Below, piece by piece: positions 1 through 7,181 of a DNA stretch of 15,147 nt. The notes beneath the pieces are model-generated. The model made no database searches and was not told the origin of the DNA. It was given only the letters and a program-made list of their open reading frames with translations. The position numbers and the translations under genes were made by a program. Each line of letters starts with the position of its first letter. The stretch's first letter is position 1. The stretch is from positions 1-15,147 of the forward strand of contig CAMLGR010000116.1 in assembly GCA_946479615.1 (NCBI GenBank). The letters run 5' to 3'. The stretch comes from an uncultured Bacteroidota bacterium. GTDB taxonomy: Bacteria > Bacteroidota > Bacteroidia > Chitinophagales > Chitinophagaceae.

Positions 1-1257
1 GCTAACACGACCCGCGCCAGCACGGCCCGCGCAAGCACCAATAGCGCCAACACGCATAACACCATGCTTCCACCAGAAATCAACGGAAGCAGAATCGAAG
101 AAATTGACGAATTCGCCCGGGTTATCTTTTTCGGGATAGGTATAGCCTAGTTTCTGTGCGGTATCGAGTAACTGGATATAATTTCCGTTATCGAATCTTG
201 GCCGCAGGTGCAGTCCCACCATTTTATAATGCATGCGATACAGGCTGTCGAACATACCTTTGGGATCTTTGAATGTTTCGCGCCATTCAAAAGAGGTAGC
301 GCCCCTTCCTCCTTTCTTGCCGAAGATGCGCCAGGTGGAATCGAGCCAAAGAATATCAACGGGTATTCCCATTTCCCGGAGTTTCCTGGCCAGTTCGATC
401 ACATATTGATCGGATGTCAGTTGCTCGTAGCCCCAGGTGCCACCGGAATAAGTTCCCACATGAAGTCCTAATGCAAATTTTGGAAGCAATGGCGATTTAC
501 CTGTGACGGCGGTGTATTGTTCGAGTATGAGAGGTAGTTTGGGACCATAGATAAAATAATAATCGAGTTCGCCGCCCTCTGCACTGAAACTATATTCATC
601 ATTTTTTGAAGCACCCATATCCCAGGTAGTGGGCCAGGCATTATGAAAGAAAATGCCATATCCTTTCGTGCTCATGAAAAAAGGAATGGGTGAATAGTTG
701 GCCTGCAACACATCGTAAGCGCCGATGATATGCGGCATCCCTTTGCCTCTTCCTACATTCAATTGTAATCTTTTATTGCGTTGATCGATAAAATCCATGC
801 GTTCGCCAAAACCGAAGAAATGTTCATCGGGTTGCATTTTTTTGATGCAGCCTGTTTCGTCATTCTTTTTATAATTACCGGTGGCATCGGCTGATAATAA
901 TTTCCCATTGCTGGTATAGACTTCGATGCGAAAGGGAGTTTTAAAAATCTTCAGTTGCAGGTCGGCGGTCGTGAGGAGGAAATGATCTTTTTTATCGGTC
1001 GAAATAGTTTTGACGGGTGCCCAATCATATTTTATAACCATCCAGGGCTCTTTGTCTTCAAACTTTCCGTTCCAACTGCTGCGGATGCGAAACATGGAGG
1101 GAGTGCAGAATTCGATGGTTGTTTTGCCGGAGGTATTGGTAAAGGAAAACGTATTGCCTGATTTGGTGAAACCGGATTGATAATTACCGGTTGACTGCTG
1201 GGAAAAAGAAATGATGCCGGATAAGCAGCAGGTTATAAGGAAAATTATTTTTTTCAT
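1..1257 (-). CDS. GH31 family glycosidase (alpha-xylosidase/alpha-glucosidase type), 3' part beyond the window
   Basis: The ATG is at 1255-1257 and 419 codons run open to the window edge, so the C-terminal part is missing. Residues 1-20 form a signal peptide ending in FSQ, so the enzyme is probably exported to the periplasm or surface. Residues about 25-260 look like the GH31 N-terminal beta-sandwich, with FFGFGERMDF at 148-156 matching the usual YGxGER stretch. The TIM barrel begins near 260, with DILWLDSTWR at 301-310 as an early strand. The catalytic nucleophile Asp should lie beyond the window. GH31 enzymes release alpha-linked glucose, xylose or galactose; the substrate cannot be fixed from this part. 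After WWKHGV (395-400) the protein turns into Gly/Ala/Arg-rich pentapeptides that do not look like GH31; see the tandem repeat entry. The gene follows the sulfatase after a repeat-filled gap of 335 bases, so it may not share its transcript fully. Family call is strong; intactness is doubtful. Confidence 0.88.
   Translation of the reverse strand, partial: MKKIIFLITCCLSGIISFSQQSTGNYQSGFTKSGNTFSFTNTSGKTTIEFCTPSMFRIRSSWNGKFEDKEPWMVIKYDWAPVKTISTDKKDHFLLTTADLQLKIFKTPFRIEVYTSNGKLLSADATGNYKKNDETGCIKKMQPDEHFFGFGERMDFIDQRNKRLQLNVGRGKGMPHIIGAYDVLQANYSPIPFFMSTKGYGIFFHNAWPTTWDMGASKNDEYSFSAEGGELDYYFIYGPKLPLILEQYTAVTGKSPLLPKFALGLHVGTYSGGTWGYEQLTSDQYVIELARKLREMGIPVDILWLDSTWRIFGKKGGRGATSFEWRETFKDPKGMFDSLYRMHYKMVGLHLRPRFDNGNYIQLLDTAQKLGYTYPEKDNPGEFVNFFDSASVDFWWKHGVMRVGAIGACAGRAGAGRVS
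8..52. repeat. GC-rich 15-base tandem repeat inside the GH31 reading frame
   Basis: Three consecutive 15-base units lie at 8-22, 23-37 and 38-52. The first two differ at 2 of 15 positions; the third is more diverged and shares the GCGCCA core. A partial unit lies at 1-7, so the array probably continues to the left. The first 60 bases contain 39 G+C, much richer than the AT-leaning surroundings. Because the period is a multiple of three, the GH31 frame stays open and reads as VGAIG-ACAGR-AGAGR pentapeptides (residues 403-417). Confidence 0.75.
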
Positions 1258-1290
1258 ACGATTCAATTATTTATCTGAAACTTACTTCGT

Positions 1291-1437
1291 GGTTGAACCT
1301 TATAGGTTCGGATAATTTTTTATTTTCTCATCGAAGGATGCTTTTGCAACCAGGTCAGTCCGATCTTTTCATCTGATATCTTATCTTTTTTACCCCGTTT
1401 TGCGATGGTGATTTTCTCATCGTGATCGCACCTATAA
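1291..1437. repeat. Tandem intergenic unit 1 (about 147 bases, inverted-repeat ends)
   Basis: The unit starts with GGTTGAACCTTATAGGT (1291-1307) and ends in ACCTATAA, where the next copy begins. It can be aligned with unit 2 (1438-1582) along its whole length. Shared landmarks include ATTTTCTCATCG near 1322 and 1411, matching ATTTCCTCATC near 1468 and ATTCCCTCATCG near 1556. The ends ACCTTATAGGT and ACCTATAAGGT are inverted relative to each other, which resembles a small non-coding mobile unit or a REP-type element. Confidence 0.75.
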
Positions 1438-1455
1438 GGTTGAACCTTATAGGTG
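1429..1455. repeat. Perfect 27-base palindrome at the junction of the two units
   Basis: The arms are CACCTATAAGGTT (1429-1441) and AACCTTATAGGTG (1443-1455), exact reverse complements around a single central G. It is formed by the 3' end of unit 1 and the 5' end of unit 2. In RNA it could fold into a hairpin between the sulfatase and GH31 genes, but it has no U-tract typical of an intrinsic terminator. Confidence 0.9.
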
Positions 1456-1582
1456 CTGCCAAATTTTTATTTCCTCATCAAACCACGCTTTTTTGACAGA
1501 CCAGGCCGGTCTTTTTTTATTCTGATATTCGTCTTTTAACGTTTTTGCGACGATGATTCCCTCATCGTAACGAAACCTATAA
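1438..1582. repeat. Tandem intergenic unit 2 (about 145 bases, inverted-repeat ends)
   Basis: This is the second copy of the unit at 1291-1437. It starts with the same 17 bases and ends in AACCTATAA at 1574-1582. Read on the minus strand, both copies give a related peptide: PYR-x3-DE-x-I-x2-AK at one end and FDE(E/K)IK near the other. In unit 1 a frame change separates the two parts. The right end runs into a third partial terminal repeat that covers the sulfatase stop codon. Confidence 0.75.
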
Positions 1583-1601
1583 GGTCGACCCTTTACGGTT
1601 T
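1573..1601. repeat. Imperfect palindrome overlapping the sulfatase stop codon
   Basis: AAACCTATAAGG (1573-1584) faces CCCTTTACGGTTT (1589-1601) across TCGA; about three quarters of the arm positions pair. It resembles the ACCTATAAGGT ends of the adjacent tandem units. The sulfatase stop TAA (minus strand, 1593-1595) and its last Lys-Pro codons lie inside it. Confidence 0.6.
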
Positions 1602-3023
1602 CGGTGTAGCTGCCAGGATCTCATCAGGCAATAAGGGCCAATCCGGGTTAGACCGGTGCGCTTCCTCCATCTGCTTCCTGATCTCCTTCACAATTTTCTT
1701 ATGCTTTTTCGCCAGGTTGCTTTTTTCTTCCGGGTCCTTTTCCAGGTTATATAATTCCATCGGGGCATTTGCATTCTTGCTGATCCCCAATCTTATTCCC
1801 TTCCATTCTTTCCATCGTACAGCCTGCCTGCCATCGTTTTCATGAAATTCCCAATAGAGATATTCGTGCTTTGGCTGCTTCTCTCCCATCAACGCCGGTA
1901 CAAAAGAAATTCCATCTATAGTATTCGTCACCGGGATATCCGCCAGTTCCAGAAACGTCGGGTACATATCCCAAAACACACCAATCTCTTCCGAAATCGC
2001 AGGTTTTATTTTACCCGGCCAGTATGCAATAAAAGGAACGCGGATCCCTCCTTCATACATATCTCTTTTAATACCCCGGAAGATCCCATTACTATTAAAA
2101 AATTCAGGATCGCCGCCATTCTCCCGGTGCGGACCATTATCACTGGTAAATATTACCAATGTATTCTCCGCAATTCCCTGTCTTTCCAATGTAGCATTGA
2201 TCTCTTTTACATATTTATCCAACCGGTTCACCATGGTTGCAAATGCAGCATGCGGATAAGGTTCAAACCGGTGATCTTCCCCGTCTGTCTTCGGAGCGCG
2301 TTTTGATAATGGCGGCTCATTGAATTTTTTGACATAATATTCATACGTGCTGTCATGCGGAGTGATCACATCCCCATGCGGCAATGTATATGGTAAATAC
2401 AGGAAGAAAGGTTTATCATGCGGCGTGTTCAGGAATTGCATTGCCTGTTTGTGAATATAATCGGCCGAGTAAACAGCATTGCTGTTTTTATTCTCCGGGA
2501 AGCCGATGCGCTCATGATTGTTCCATAAATGATCGGGATAATAATTATGCGCCAGCGTCTGGCAATTGTAACCGACAAACTGATCAAATCCTTTTTTAGC
2601 AGGATCGCCACTCGTCGTAATAAATCCCAAACCCCATTTACCAAATGCTGCCGTGATATACCCATGTTCCTGTAAGATATTGGCAAACGTAACAACAGAA
2701 TCAGGCAAAGGAAATTGCCCTTCGGGCTTGGTTCCCTTATTGCCCCGTACTGCTGTATGTCCTGTATGCAACCCCGTCATCAGGCTGGCGCGTGATGGGG
2801 CACAAACAGCAGTGCCCGCATAGAATTGGGTAAATCTCTTTCCATAAGCAGCCATCTTATCGATATTGGGCGTTTCTGTTTTTAATTGCCCGTAACAACC
2901 GATATCGCCATAGCCAAGATCATCCGCCAAAATGAAAATGATATTGGGTTGCTTTTGCTGTGCAGCAATTACTCCATGAAAAAAAAGAATAATCAACGTT
3001 ATCGATACTTTCCGATTCATCAT
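1593..3023 (-). CDS. S1 family sulfatase (arylsulfatase type), secreted
   Basis: This 476-residue protein has a signal peptide (residues 1-21, ending HGVIAAQ) and the full S1 sulfatase signature. DD at 34-35 binds calcium. VCAPSRASLMTGLHTGH places the formylglycine Cys at C74 with P76 and R78. Further conserved residues are K129 (FGKW), H216, D295-N296 (TSDNG) and K319-R320 before EGGIRVP. S1 sulfatases hydrolyse sulfate esters of sugars or aryl compounds after the Cys is converted to formylglycine by a maturase encoded elsewhere. The length is normal for the family. The start has two consecutive ATGs (3021-3023 and 3018-3020); I use the first. The gene begins 27 bases after the end of the GH2 C-terminal frame, so co-transcription is likely. 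A sulfatase is unexpected beside rhamnogalacturonan I enzymes, since plant pectin is not normally sulfated; the true substrate may be a sulfated or algal glycan. The family is certain, the substrate unknown. Confidence 0.95.
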   Translation of the reverse strand: MMNRKVSITLIILFFHGVIAAQQKQPNIIFILADDLGYGDIGCYGQLKTETPNIDKMAAYGKRFTQFYAGTAVCAPSRASLMTGLHTGHTAVRGNKGTKPEGQFPLPDSVVTFANILQEHGYITAAFGKWGLGFITTSGDPAKKGFDQFVGYNCQTLAHNYYPDHLWNNHERIGFPENKNSNAVYSADYIHKQAMQFLNTPHDKPFFLYLPYTLPHGDVITPHDSTYEYYVKKFNEPPLSKRAPKTDGEDHRFEPYPHAAFATMVNRLDKYVKEINATLERQGIAENTLVIFTSDNGPHRENGGDPEFFNSNGIFRGIKRDMYEGGIRVPFIAYWPGKIKPAISEEIGVFWDMYPTFLELADIPVTNTIDGISFVPALMGEKQPKHEYLYWEFHENDGRQAVRWKEWKGIRLGISKNANAPMELYNLEKDPEEKSNLAKKHKKIVKEIRKQMEEAHRSNPDWPLLPDEILAATPKP

Positions 3024-3050
3024 AGTAGATCAATTTTCACTCAACCAATC

Positions 3051-3554
3051 TTACTTCACATCCTGGTAAATTTCGACTTCGATCAGACTGAGCCTTCCTT
3101 TATCATTCGCATCATTCCTGGCTACACCGTCATCCAGTTTCTTACCTCCCATTTCAGGCATACGATTATCATTTTGTGCTTTTGCTGCAGCCATCAGTTC
3201 AATCCTCACTTTTTTACCTTTCACCGGTTTGCAAATTATATTATAATACCCAAGACTTCGTTGCGTGGTATCGGCAAATACTTCTTTATTATCTACCAGG
3301 ATACGCAACGGGTATGTTCTTGACCGGAAATTATTCAGCTTCAGATTGATTTGATTAACGACAGCTGGCTTATCCAGCTCATATTCGATCCAGGCAGTTG
3401 ACAGTTTTCCATCGTTATACCAATCCGTCATTTCATTATCATCATAACTTTTGTAAGCACTATCCGTATTGGCTCCAGCTTTTACACGAACAATTTTCAA
3501 CGCTACCCTCGATATTTTGAATGAAGGCGTCAGCGGTGTTGGACCACGTTTCAC
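3051..3554 (-). pseudogene. Displaced C-terminal domain of the GH2 enzyme (F5/8C-like), out of frame
   Basis: This frame ends at the TAA at 3051-3053. It encodes about 167 residues that look like a carbohydrate-binding, discoidin-like domain. It contains YDDNEMTDWYNDGKLSTAWI-type residues, then LNNFRSRTYPLRILVDNKEVF, and ends in a beta-strand-rich tail. Such domains usually sit at the C-terminus of this kind of GH2 protein. The only start in frame is a GTG at 3552-3554, directly after an in-frame TGA, with no signal peptide. It overlaps the GH2 frame by 95 bases. RGPTPLTPSFK right after the GTG reads like the normal linker between a GH2 core and this domain. I therefore read it as the tail of the same gene, detached by a one-base frame change near 3550-3556, not as an independent gene. 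The frame has no internal stop, so the break is recent or a sequencing error. Confidence 0.8.
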
Positions 3555-5970
3555 TCAAACCATCCTGTACATTAACCGCTGATGATTGTAAGATGATCGT
3601 ATCGGCTACCAATCCTTCTGCCTTTGCCACCAATGCAATTTGTCCTGCTGTCGTCGTGGTACGTAGCAGCACACGGTTGAGACCGCATTCCACCGGTAAC
3701 GAGGTCGATAAAATATAATTACCCGGTCCCTGCGCCATTCCTCCTCTCCATTCTGCATTGCCGAGCAATGAAAAATCAATCATATTCATAGCAGTGGGGC
3801 AACGTTTTCCTTTTTTATCCATGACCTCCACCTGCACCAGCGCCAGGTCGTGTCCATCGGCTAACAATTTACCGGGATGAGGAATAACAGAGAGTTTCAA
3901 GGCATAAGGAGTACCGGCCGTTTCAATACTTGTGTTACATACCGCTTTCCCGTTTTTATCATAACCGATCGCCCTGATCGTGCCCGGCTGCCATTGAATA
4001 GTTTTGAATGTATATAAGAAACGGTTGCTTTGTTCTCCAAAACCCAGCGAATGATTATTAATAAATAACTCCACCTTATCAGCCGAAGACACTACATAGA
4101 TATCTTTTTTGACAGAGGGTTCATAGTTCCAGTGACCAATGATATGAATACCAGGTTTCTCTACATCCACCCATCCATCCCACATGACCTGGTTGGCATA
4201 AAAATTTTCTTTTTTAATCCGTAATGCATCTACTTCACCGCTTCTCCTGAAATTCTCTGCTCCCCGGTGGTGGGTATTGGTTTCAGAGAAAACAATGTTC
4301 ACGCCACCCGAACTGACACGACTGCCGGTACCCGGTCTCTCTTTCCAGTATTCATACCAGCGTTTTACATTTTCTACAGCATGGCTTTCCTGGTTGCGGT
4401 TATATTCGCTCGCATCCTGTCCCTTATATAAAGGGCCATCACCATCTTTATGGTAAGGAGGTGTATAATCATCCCAATATTTACGAAGACCCTCATCGCG
4501 GGAAAATTCCATAGCCCAAACCGGTTTGCCGGCGCTCTTATTTATATAAAGCATTTCACCACCGTATTCGGCTTCCTTACTATCCAGCATTTCCCGTGAA
4601 CCGATTGCGCGACCGCCATGAGGATCGTACTGATCACGGATCGTTTTCATTTCTTTCATGTGTGGTTCGCTGATATTCTCATTACCACATTCATAAAATA
4701 TAATACTGGGATTATTTTTATTGTAAATGATCGCATCCCGCATTACAGCTTTCCGCTGCTCCCATCTTATACCTTCAACATCTTTCTCTGCATCACCTGC
4801 CGGCATCGCCTGCATCAGCCCAACCCGGTCGCAACTTTCGATATCCTGTTTCCACGGTGTGATATGCATCCAGCGGACAAGATTTCCATTTCCTTCTACT
4901 ATCAAGCCGTTGCTATAATCGCTGAGCCAGGCCGGTACACTCAACCCGATCGCGGGCCATTCATTCGAGGTACGTTGCGCATAGCCATGCACCTGCATCA
5001 CCCGGTCGTTTAGATAAAACATCCCGTTCTTAAAGGCCGTTTTGCGAAAGCCGGTGCGCGTGGTAACCCAATCAACAGGTTCATTCTTTATAATAAGCCG
5101 TGTTTCCACATCATATAAATAACCATATCCCCAACTCCAGAAATTCAGCCCGGTTACAGGAGATGAAGCAGTAACAGTGGTGGTTTCACCGGCCCTGATC
5201 GTAACAGGCGCCGCTGAAAATGTTTTGATCAGTTTTCCCTGGAAATCTTTGATGACAACCTGGTAAGAAAAAGTTTTACTCTCCGCATACTCATTTTTTA
5301 CCTGCGAAGAAGCTGTGATGATAGCCGAGTGCCGGCTGATATTAAAGTTGCTGGCGTAGATATATTCCCCTGTTGTACCCAGCGTAGAAAACAAAGGAAG
5401 TGTCTGGTATAATTTGCCCGTGATATGAAGGAATACATTTTTAGAAATCCCTCCATAGTTCGCATTAAAGTTCTTATCGATCCATTGAAATTTGGTATTG
5501 GTCGCTTTTTCCCGGTATTCCCAACTATTGTCCGTTCTTACAGCTATTACATTATCACCGGGTCCGAGAAAGGAAGTGATATCAAACCCAAATGCCATAA
5601 CGCCATTCTCATGCAAACCAACCTTTTTTCCATTGATATATATTTCCGCGGCCTGTCTTACTCCTTCAAATTCAATAAATACTTTTTCTTCTGTTGAAGC
5701 GGGTAATTTAAAATGTTTGCGGTACCACGCAATACCTGTACTCAGATCGGCAATATCTTTTTTAAACGCATCGTCTTCATTCCATGCATACGGAAGTGTG
5801 ACCGTTTTCCAGGCTGCATCATCGTATTGTGTTTGCGAAGCGCTGGAATCGTCACCCACAAAGACTTTCCAGGCAGCGTTGAAATTATACTTTGTCCGTT
5901 GAGCGAGAGATTGATTAGCCAAAAAAAGAAAACCAATTATATAAACCAGTAAATAACTACGCTGCTTCAT
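3460..5970 (-). CDS. GH2 family glycosidase (beta-galactosidase/beta-glucuronidase type), frame-broken near its C-terminus
   Basis: The ATG is at 5968-5970, followed by a signal peptide (residues 1-24, cut after SLAQ). Domains in order are: the GH2 sugar-binding jelly roll (about 30-185, with the W-Y/R core at 82-84), an Ig-like domain (about 190-300), the TIM barrel (about 305-600), a DUF4982-like segment (about 612-690, VELFINNHSLG), and a GH2 C-terminal Ig-like domain (about 690-795). The acid/base Glu is E431 in ECGNEN; the nucleophile is probably E488 in VWAMEFSRDEG. GH2 enzymes remove beta-linked galactose, glucuronic acid or similar sugars from the non-reducing end; here pectin side chains or released oligosaccharides are likely. 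The natural reading frame appears to end at about S806 (3553-3555). The remaining 30 residues to the stop at 3460 are low-quality sequence, while the proper C-terminal domain continues in the next frame to 3051. The rejoined protein would have about 972 residues. The gene starts 27 bases after GH105. Confidence 0.93.
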   Translation of the reverse strand: MKQRSYLLVYIIGFLFLANQSLAQRTKYNFNAAWKVFVGDDSSASQTQYDDAAWKTVTLPYAWNEDDAFKKDIADLSTGIAWYRKHFKLPASTEEKVFIEFEGVRQAAEIYINGKKVGLHENGVMAFGFDITSFLGPGDNVIAVRTDNSWEYREKATNTKFQWIDKNFNANYGGISKNVFLHITGKLYQTLPLFSTLGTTGEYIYASNFNISRHSAIITASSQVKNEYAESKTFSYQVVIKDFQGKLIKTFSAAPVTIRAGETTTVTASSPVTGLNFWSWGYGYLYDVETRLIIKNEPVDWVTTRTGFRKTAFKNGMFYLNDRVMQVHGYAQRTSNEWPAIGLSVPAWLSDYSNGLIVEGNGNLVRWMHITPWKQDIESCDRVGLMQAMPAGDAEKDVEGIRWEQRKAVMRDAIIYNKNNPSIIFYECGNENISEPHMKEMKTIRDQYDPHGGRAIGSREMLDSKEAEYGGEMLYINKSAGKPVWAMEFSRDEGLRKYWDDYTPPYHKDGDGPLYKGQDASEYNRNQESHAVENVKRWYEYWKERPGTGSRVSSGGVNIVFSETNTHHRGAENFRRSGEVDALRIKKENFYANQVMWDGWVDVEKPGIHIIGHWNYEPSVKKDIYVVSSADKVELFINNHSLGFGEQSNRFLYTFKTIQWQPGTIRAIGYDKNGKAVCNTSIETAGTPYALKLSVIPHPGKLLADGHDLALVQVEVMDKKGKRCPTAMNMIDFSLLGNAEWRGGMAQGPGNYILSTSLPVECGLNRVLLRTTTTAGQIALVAKAEGLVADTIILQSSAVNVQDGLSETWSNTADAFIQNIEGSVENCSCKSWSQYG
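3546..3556 (-). other. Probable frameshift site in the GH2 gene
   Basis: On the minus strand the text here is TTTGAGTGAAACG. Moving from the GH2 core frame to the C-terminal frame needs one base fewer, or two more. Dropping one base around GTGAAA would give GLSKRGPTPLTP, a smooth join. The homopolymer is only three As, so a slippery programmed site is not obvious. An indel, either natural or from sequencing, is the simplest cause. Confidence 0.65.
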
Positions 5971-5997
5971 TTTTGATGAGTTTCCCCGTTCCTGCTT

Positions 5998-7137
5998 TTA
6001 TTTCAATTTATAGATTTCAGAACCTGCCAGTAAAAAACAACCCAATCCATAATCTTCGAAATCAGGTATCTTATCATAACTGACCGGTTGTCCGTCTTTG
6101 GGTTCTTTACCCGTACTCTGCATATATCCTAATTTACCATCGGGATGCACACAATCCTTTACCAACGCATCCCATGCGTGTAAGGCGACCGGCAAATACA
6201 CTTTGCGATCGATCATACCATTATTAATACCCCAGGCCATGCCATATACAAATAAGGATGTACCGGTCAATTCTTTTCCGCCAAAATGATCAGCATCATG
6301 CAGGCTCACATTCCAGAAACCATCTTTCCGCTGTATCGGCAATAAAGCCATCAGCATGTCTTTATAATCCTGTACATATTCTTCATAATGCGGATCCGTT
6401 TTAGGCAACAGGGATAGTACACGCACATAAGCCGCTACTACCCATCCATTGCCACGGCTCCAGTAACAATCCTCTCCATTCGGTTCTTTGTAAGGTGGAT
6501 CGAAGTCCTTATCGCGCCACCATAAATGATCAACAGGATTGTACAATCCATTATCCCCGTGTTTATGCTTGGTATACGAATACATTTCATACATCCGGTT
6601 GAAATAGCTGGTATCATTATACAAAACACCGAGACGTGTATACACAGGCATGGCCATTTGTATCGCATCGACCCATGACCAGTCATCGATCTTTTGAGTT
6701 GTTTTCATCAGGTCGATCGATGCTTTGATATCGCGGATGCGTTCTTCCTTTTTATCGATCAGGTACAGATCGATATATGTCTGGCCACAACATTGATTAT
6801 CTGCATTTCTTGTTTTGATACCATCGCGCAGACCCCATGAATGCTTTTCGCCCCAATCAACGGCATAGTCATAATAAGTTTTATTTTGATCGATACCATA
6901 AAGCGCCATCAGTCCTTCATAGTACACGGCTCTTGTCCAGATATTGCTTGGCCGTTCCCTGTCCGTCACGATCGATTTTCCCGGATCGGGCCATTTATTC
7001 ATGAAATAGGCATTGGCCTTTTGCATGGCAGTCAACACATCATTTTTAGCTGGTAATTTTTTTACCGAAGAACATCCTGCCAGTAACAGGAAGGTTACGA
7101 TCCATATATAAGAGAGGTTGCGCCTTACAGTCTTCAT
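5998..7137 (-). CDS. GH105 unsaturated rhamnogalacturonyl hydrolase (YteR/RhiN-like), lipoprotein
   Basis: This 379-residue protein starts at the ATG 7135-7137 and carries a clear lipobox, LLAGC, with C22 as the lipidated residue. It is therefore expected to be membrane-anchored. The (alpha/alpha)6 barrel follows from about residue 33. Characteristic residues are D113 in NADNQCCGQTY, D157 in WSWVDAIQMAMP (the position of the catalytic Asp of the YteR family), WSRGNGW at 226-232, and TGTSLFVYGMAWGINNG near 291-307. GH105 enzymes hydrate and remove the 4,5-unsaturated uronic acid left at the non-reducing end by a polysaccharide lyase. That fits the product of the PL11 lyase two genes upstream. 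Length is typical. It lies 44 bases after the acetylesterase and 27 before GH2, inside one packed operon. Specificity for unsaturated galacturonyl-rhamnose, as opposed to an ulvan-type glucuronyl end, is inferred from the neighbours. Confidence 0.94.
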   Translation of the reverse strand: MKTVRRNLSYIWIVTFLLLAGCSSVKKLPAKNDVLTAMQKANAYFMNKWPDPGKSIVTDRERPSNIWTRAVYYEGLMALYGIDQNKTYYDYAVDWGEKHSWGLRDGIKTRNADNQCCGQTYIDLYLIDKKEERIRDIKASIDLMKTTQKIDDWSWVDAIQMAMPVYTRLGVLYNDTSYFNRMYEMYSYTKHKHGDNGLYNPVDHLWWRDKDFDPPYKEPNGEDCYWSRGNGWVVAAYVRVLSLLPKTDPHYEEYVQDYKDMLMALLPIQRKDGFWNVSLHDADHFGGKELTGTSLFVYGMAWGINNGMIDRKVYLPVALHAWDALVKDCVHPDGKLGYMQSTGKEPKDGQPVSYDKIPDFEDYGLGCFLLAGSEIYKLK

Positions 7138-7181
7138 GCGTCAGTTTTTATGGTTTGCAATTGGTTTCAGTTTACCGGGAA

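Larger units (their letters stand above)
1258..1592. other. Intergenic gap between sulfatase and GH31, filled by repeats
   Basis: No convincing gene lies in these 335 bases. Bases 1291-1582 are two tandem copies of one repeat unit. The remainder at 1258-1290 is AT-rich leader for the GH31 gene. I looked for the Bacteroidota promoter consensus (TAnnTTTG, on the minus strand) and saw no clean match. Confidence 0.8.

Noticed and set aside
1429..1455. Intrinsic terminator after the sulfatase
   Set aside because: The hairpin is perfect but AT-rich in its stem and not followed by a run of U in the transcription direction.
1291..1582. CRISPR array
   Set aside because: Only two long, similar units with no short identical repeats alternating with unique spacers, and no cas genes.
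1842..2306. 154-codon plus-strand open frame opposite the sulfatase
   Set aside because: Composition is that of a reverse-strand shadow (rich in Arg, Ile, His), with no domain and no leader; the sulfatase on the other strand is complete.
3051..3554. Separate small gene with GTG start for the discoidin-like domain
   Set aside because: It has no signal peptide, overlaps the GH2 frame by 95 bases, and begins directly after an in-frame TGA in what looks like the GH2 linker. A detached GH2 tail is simpler.
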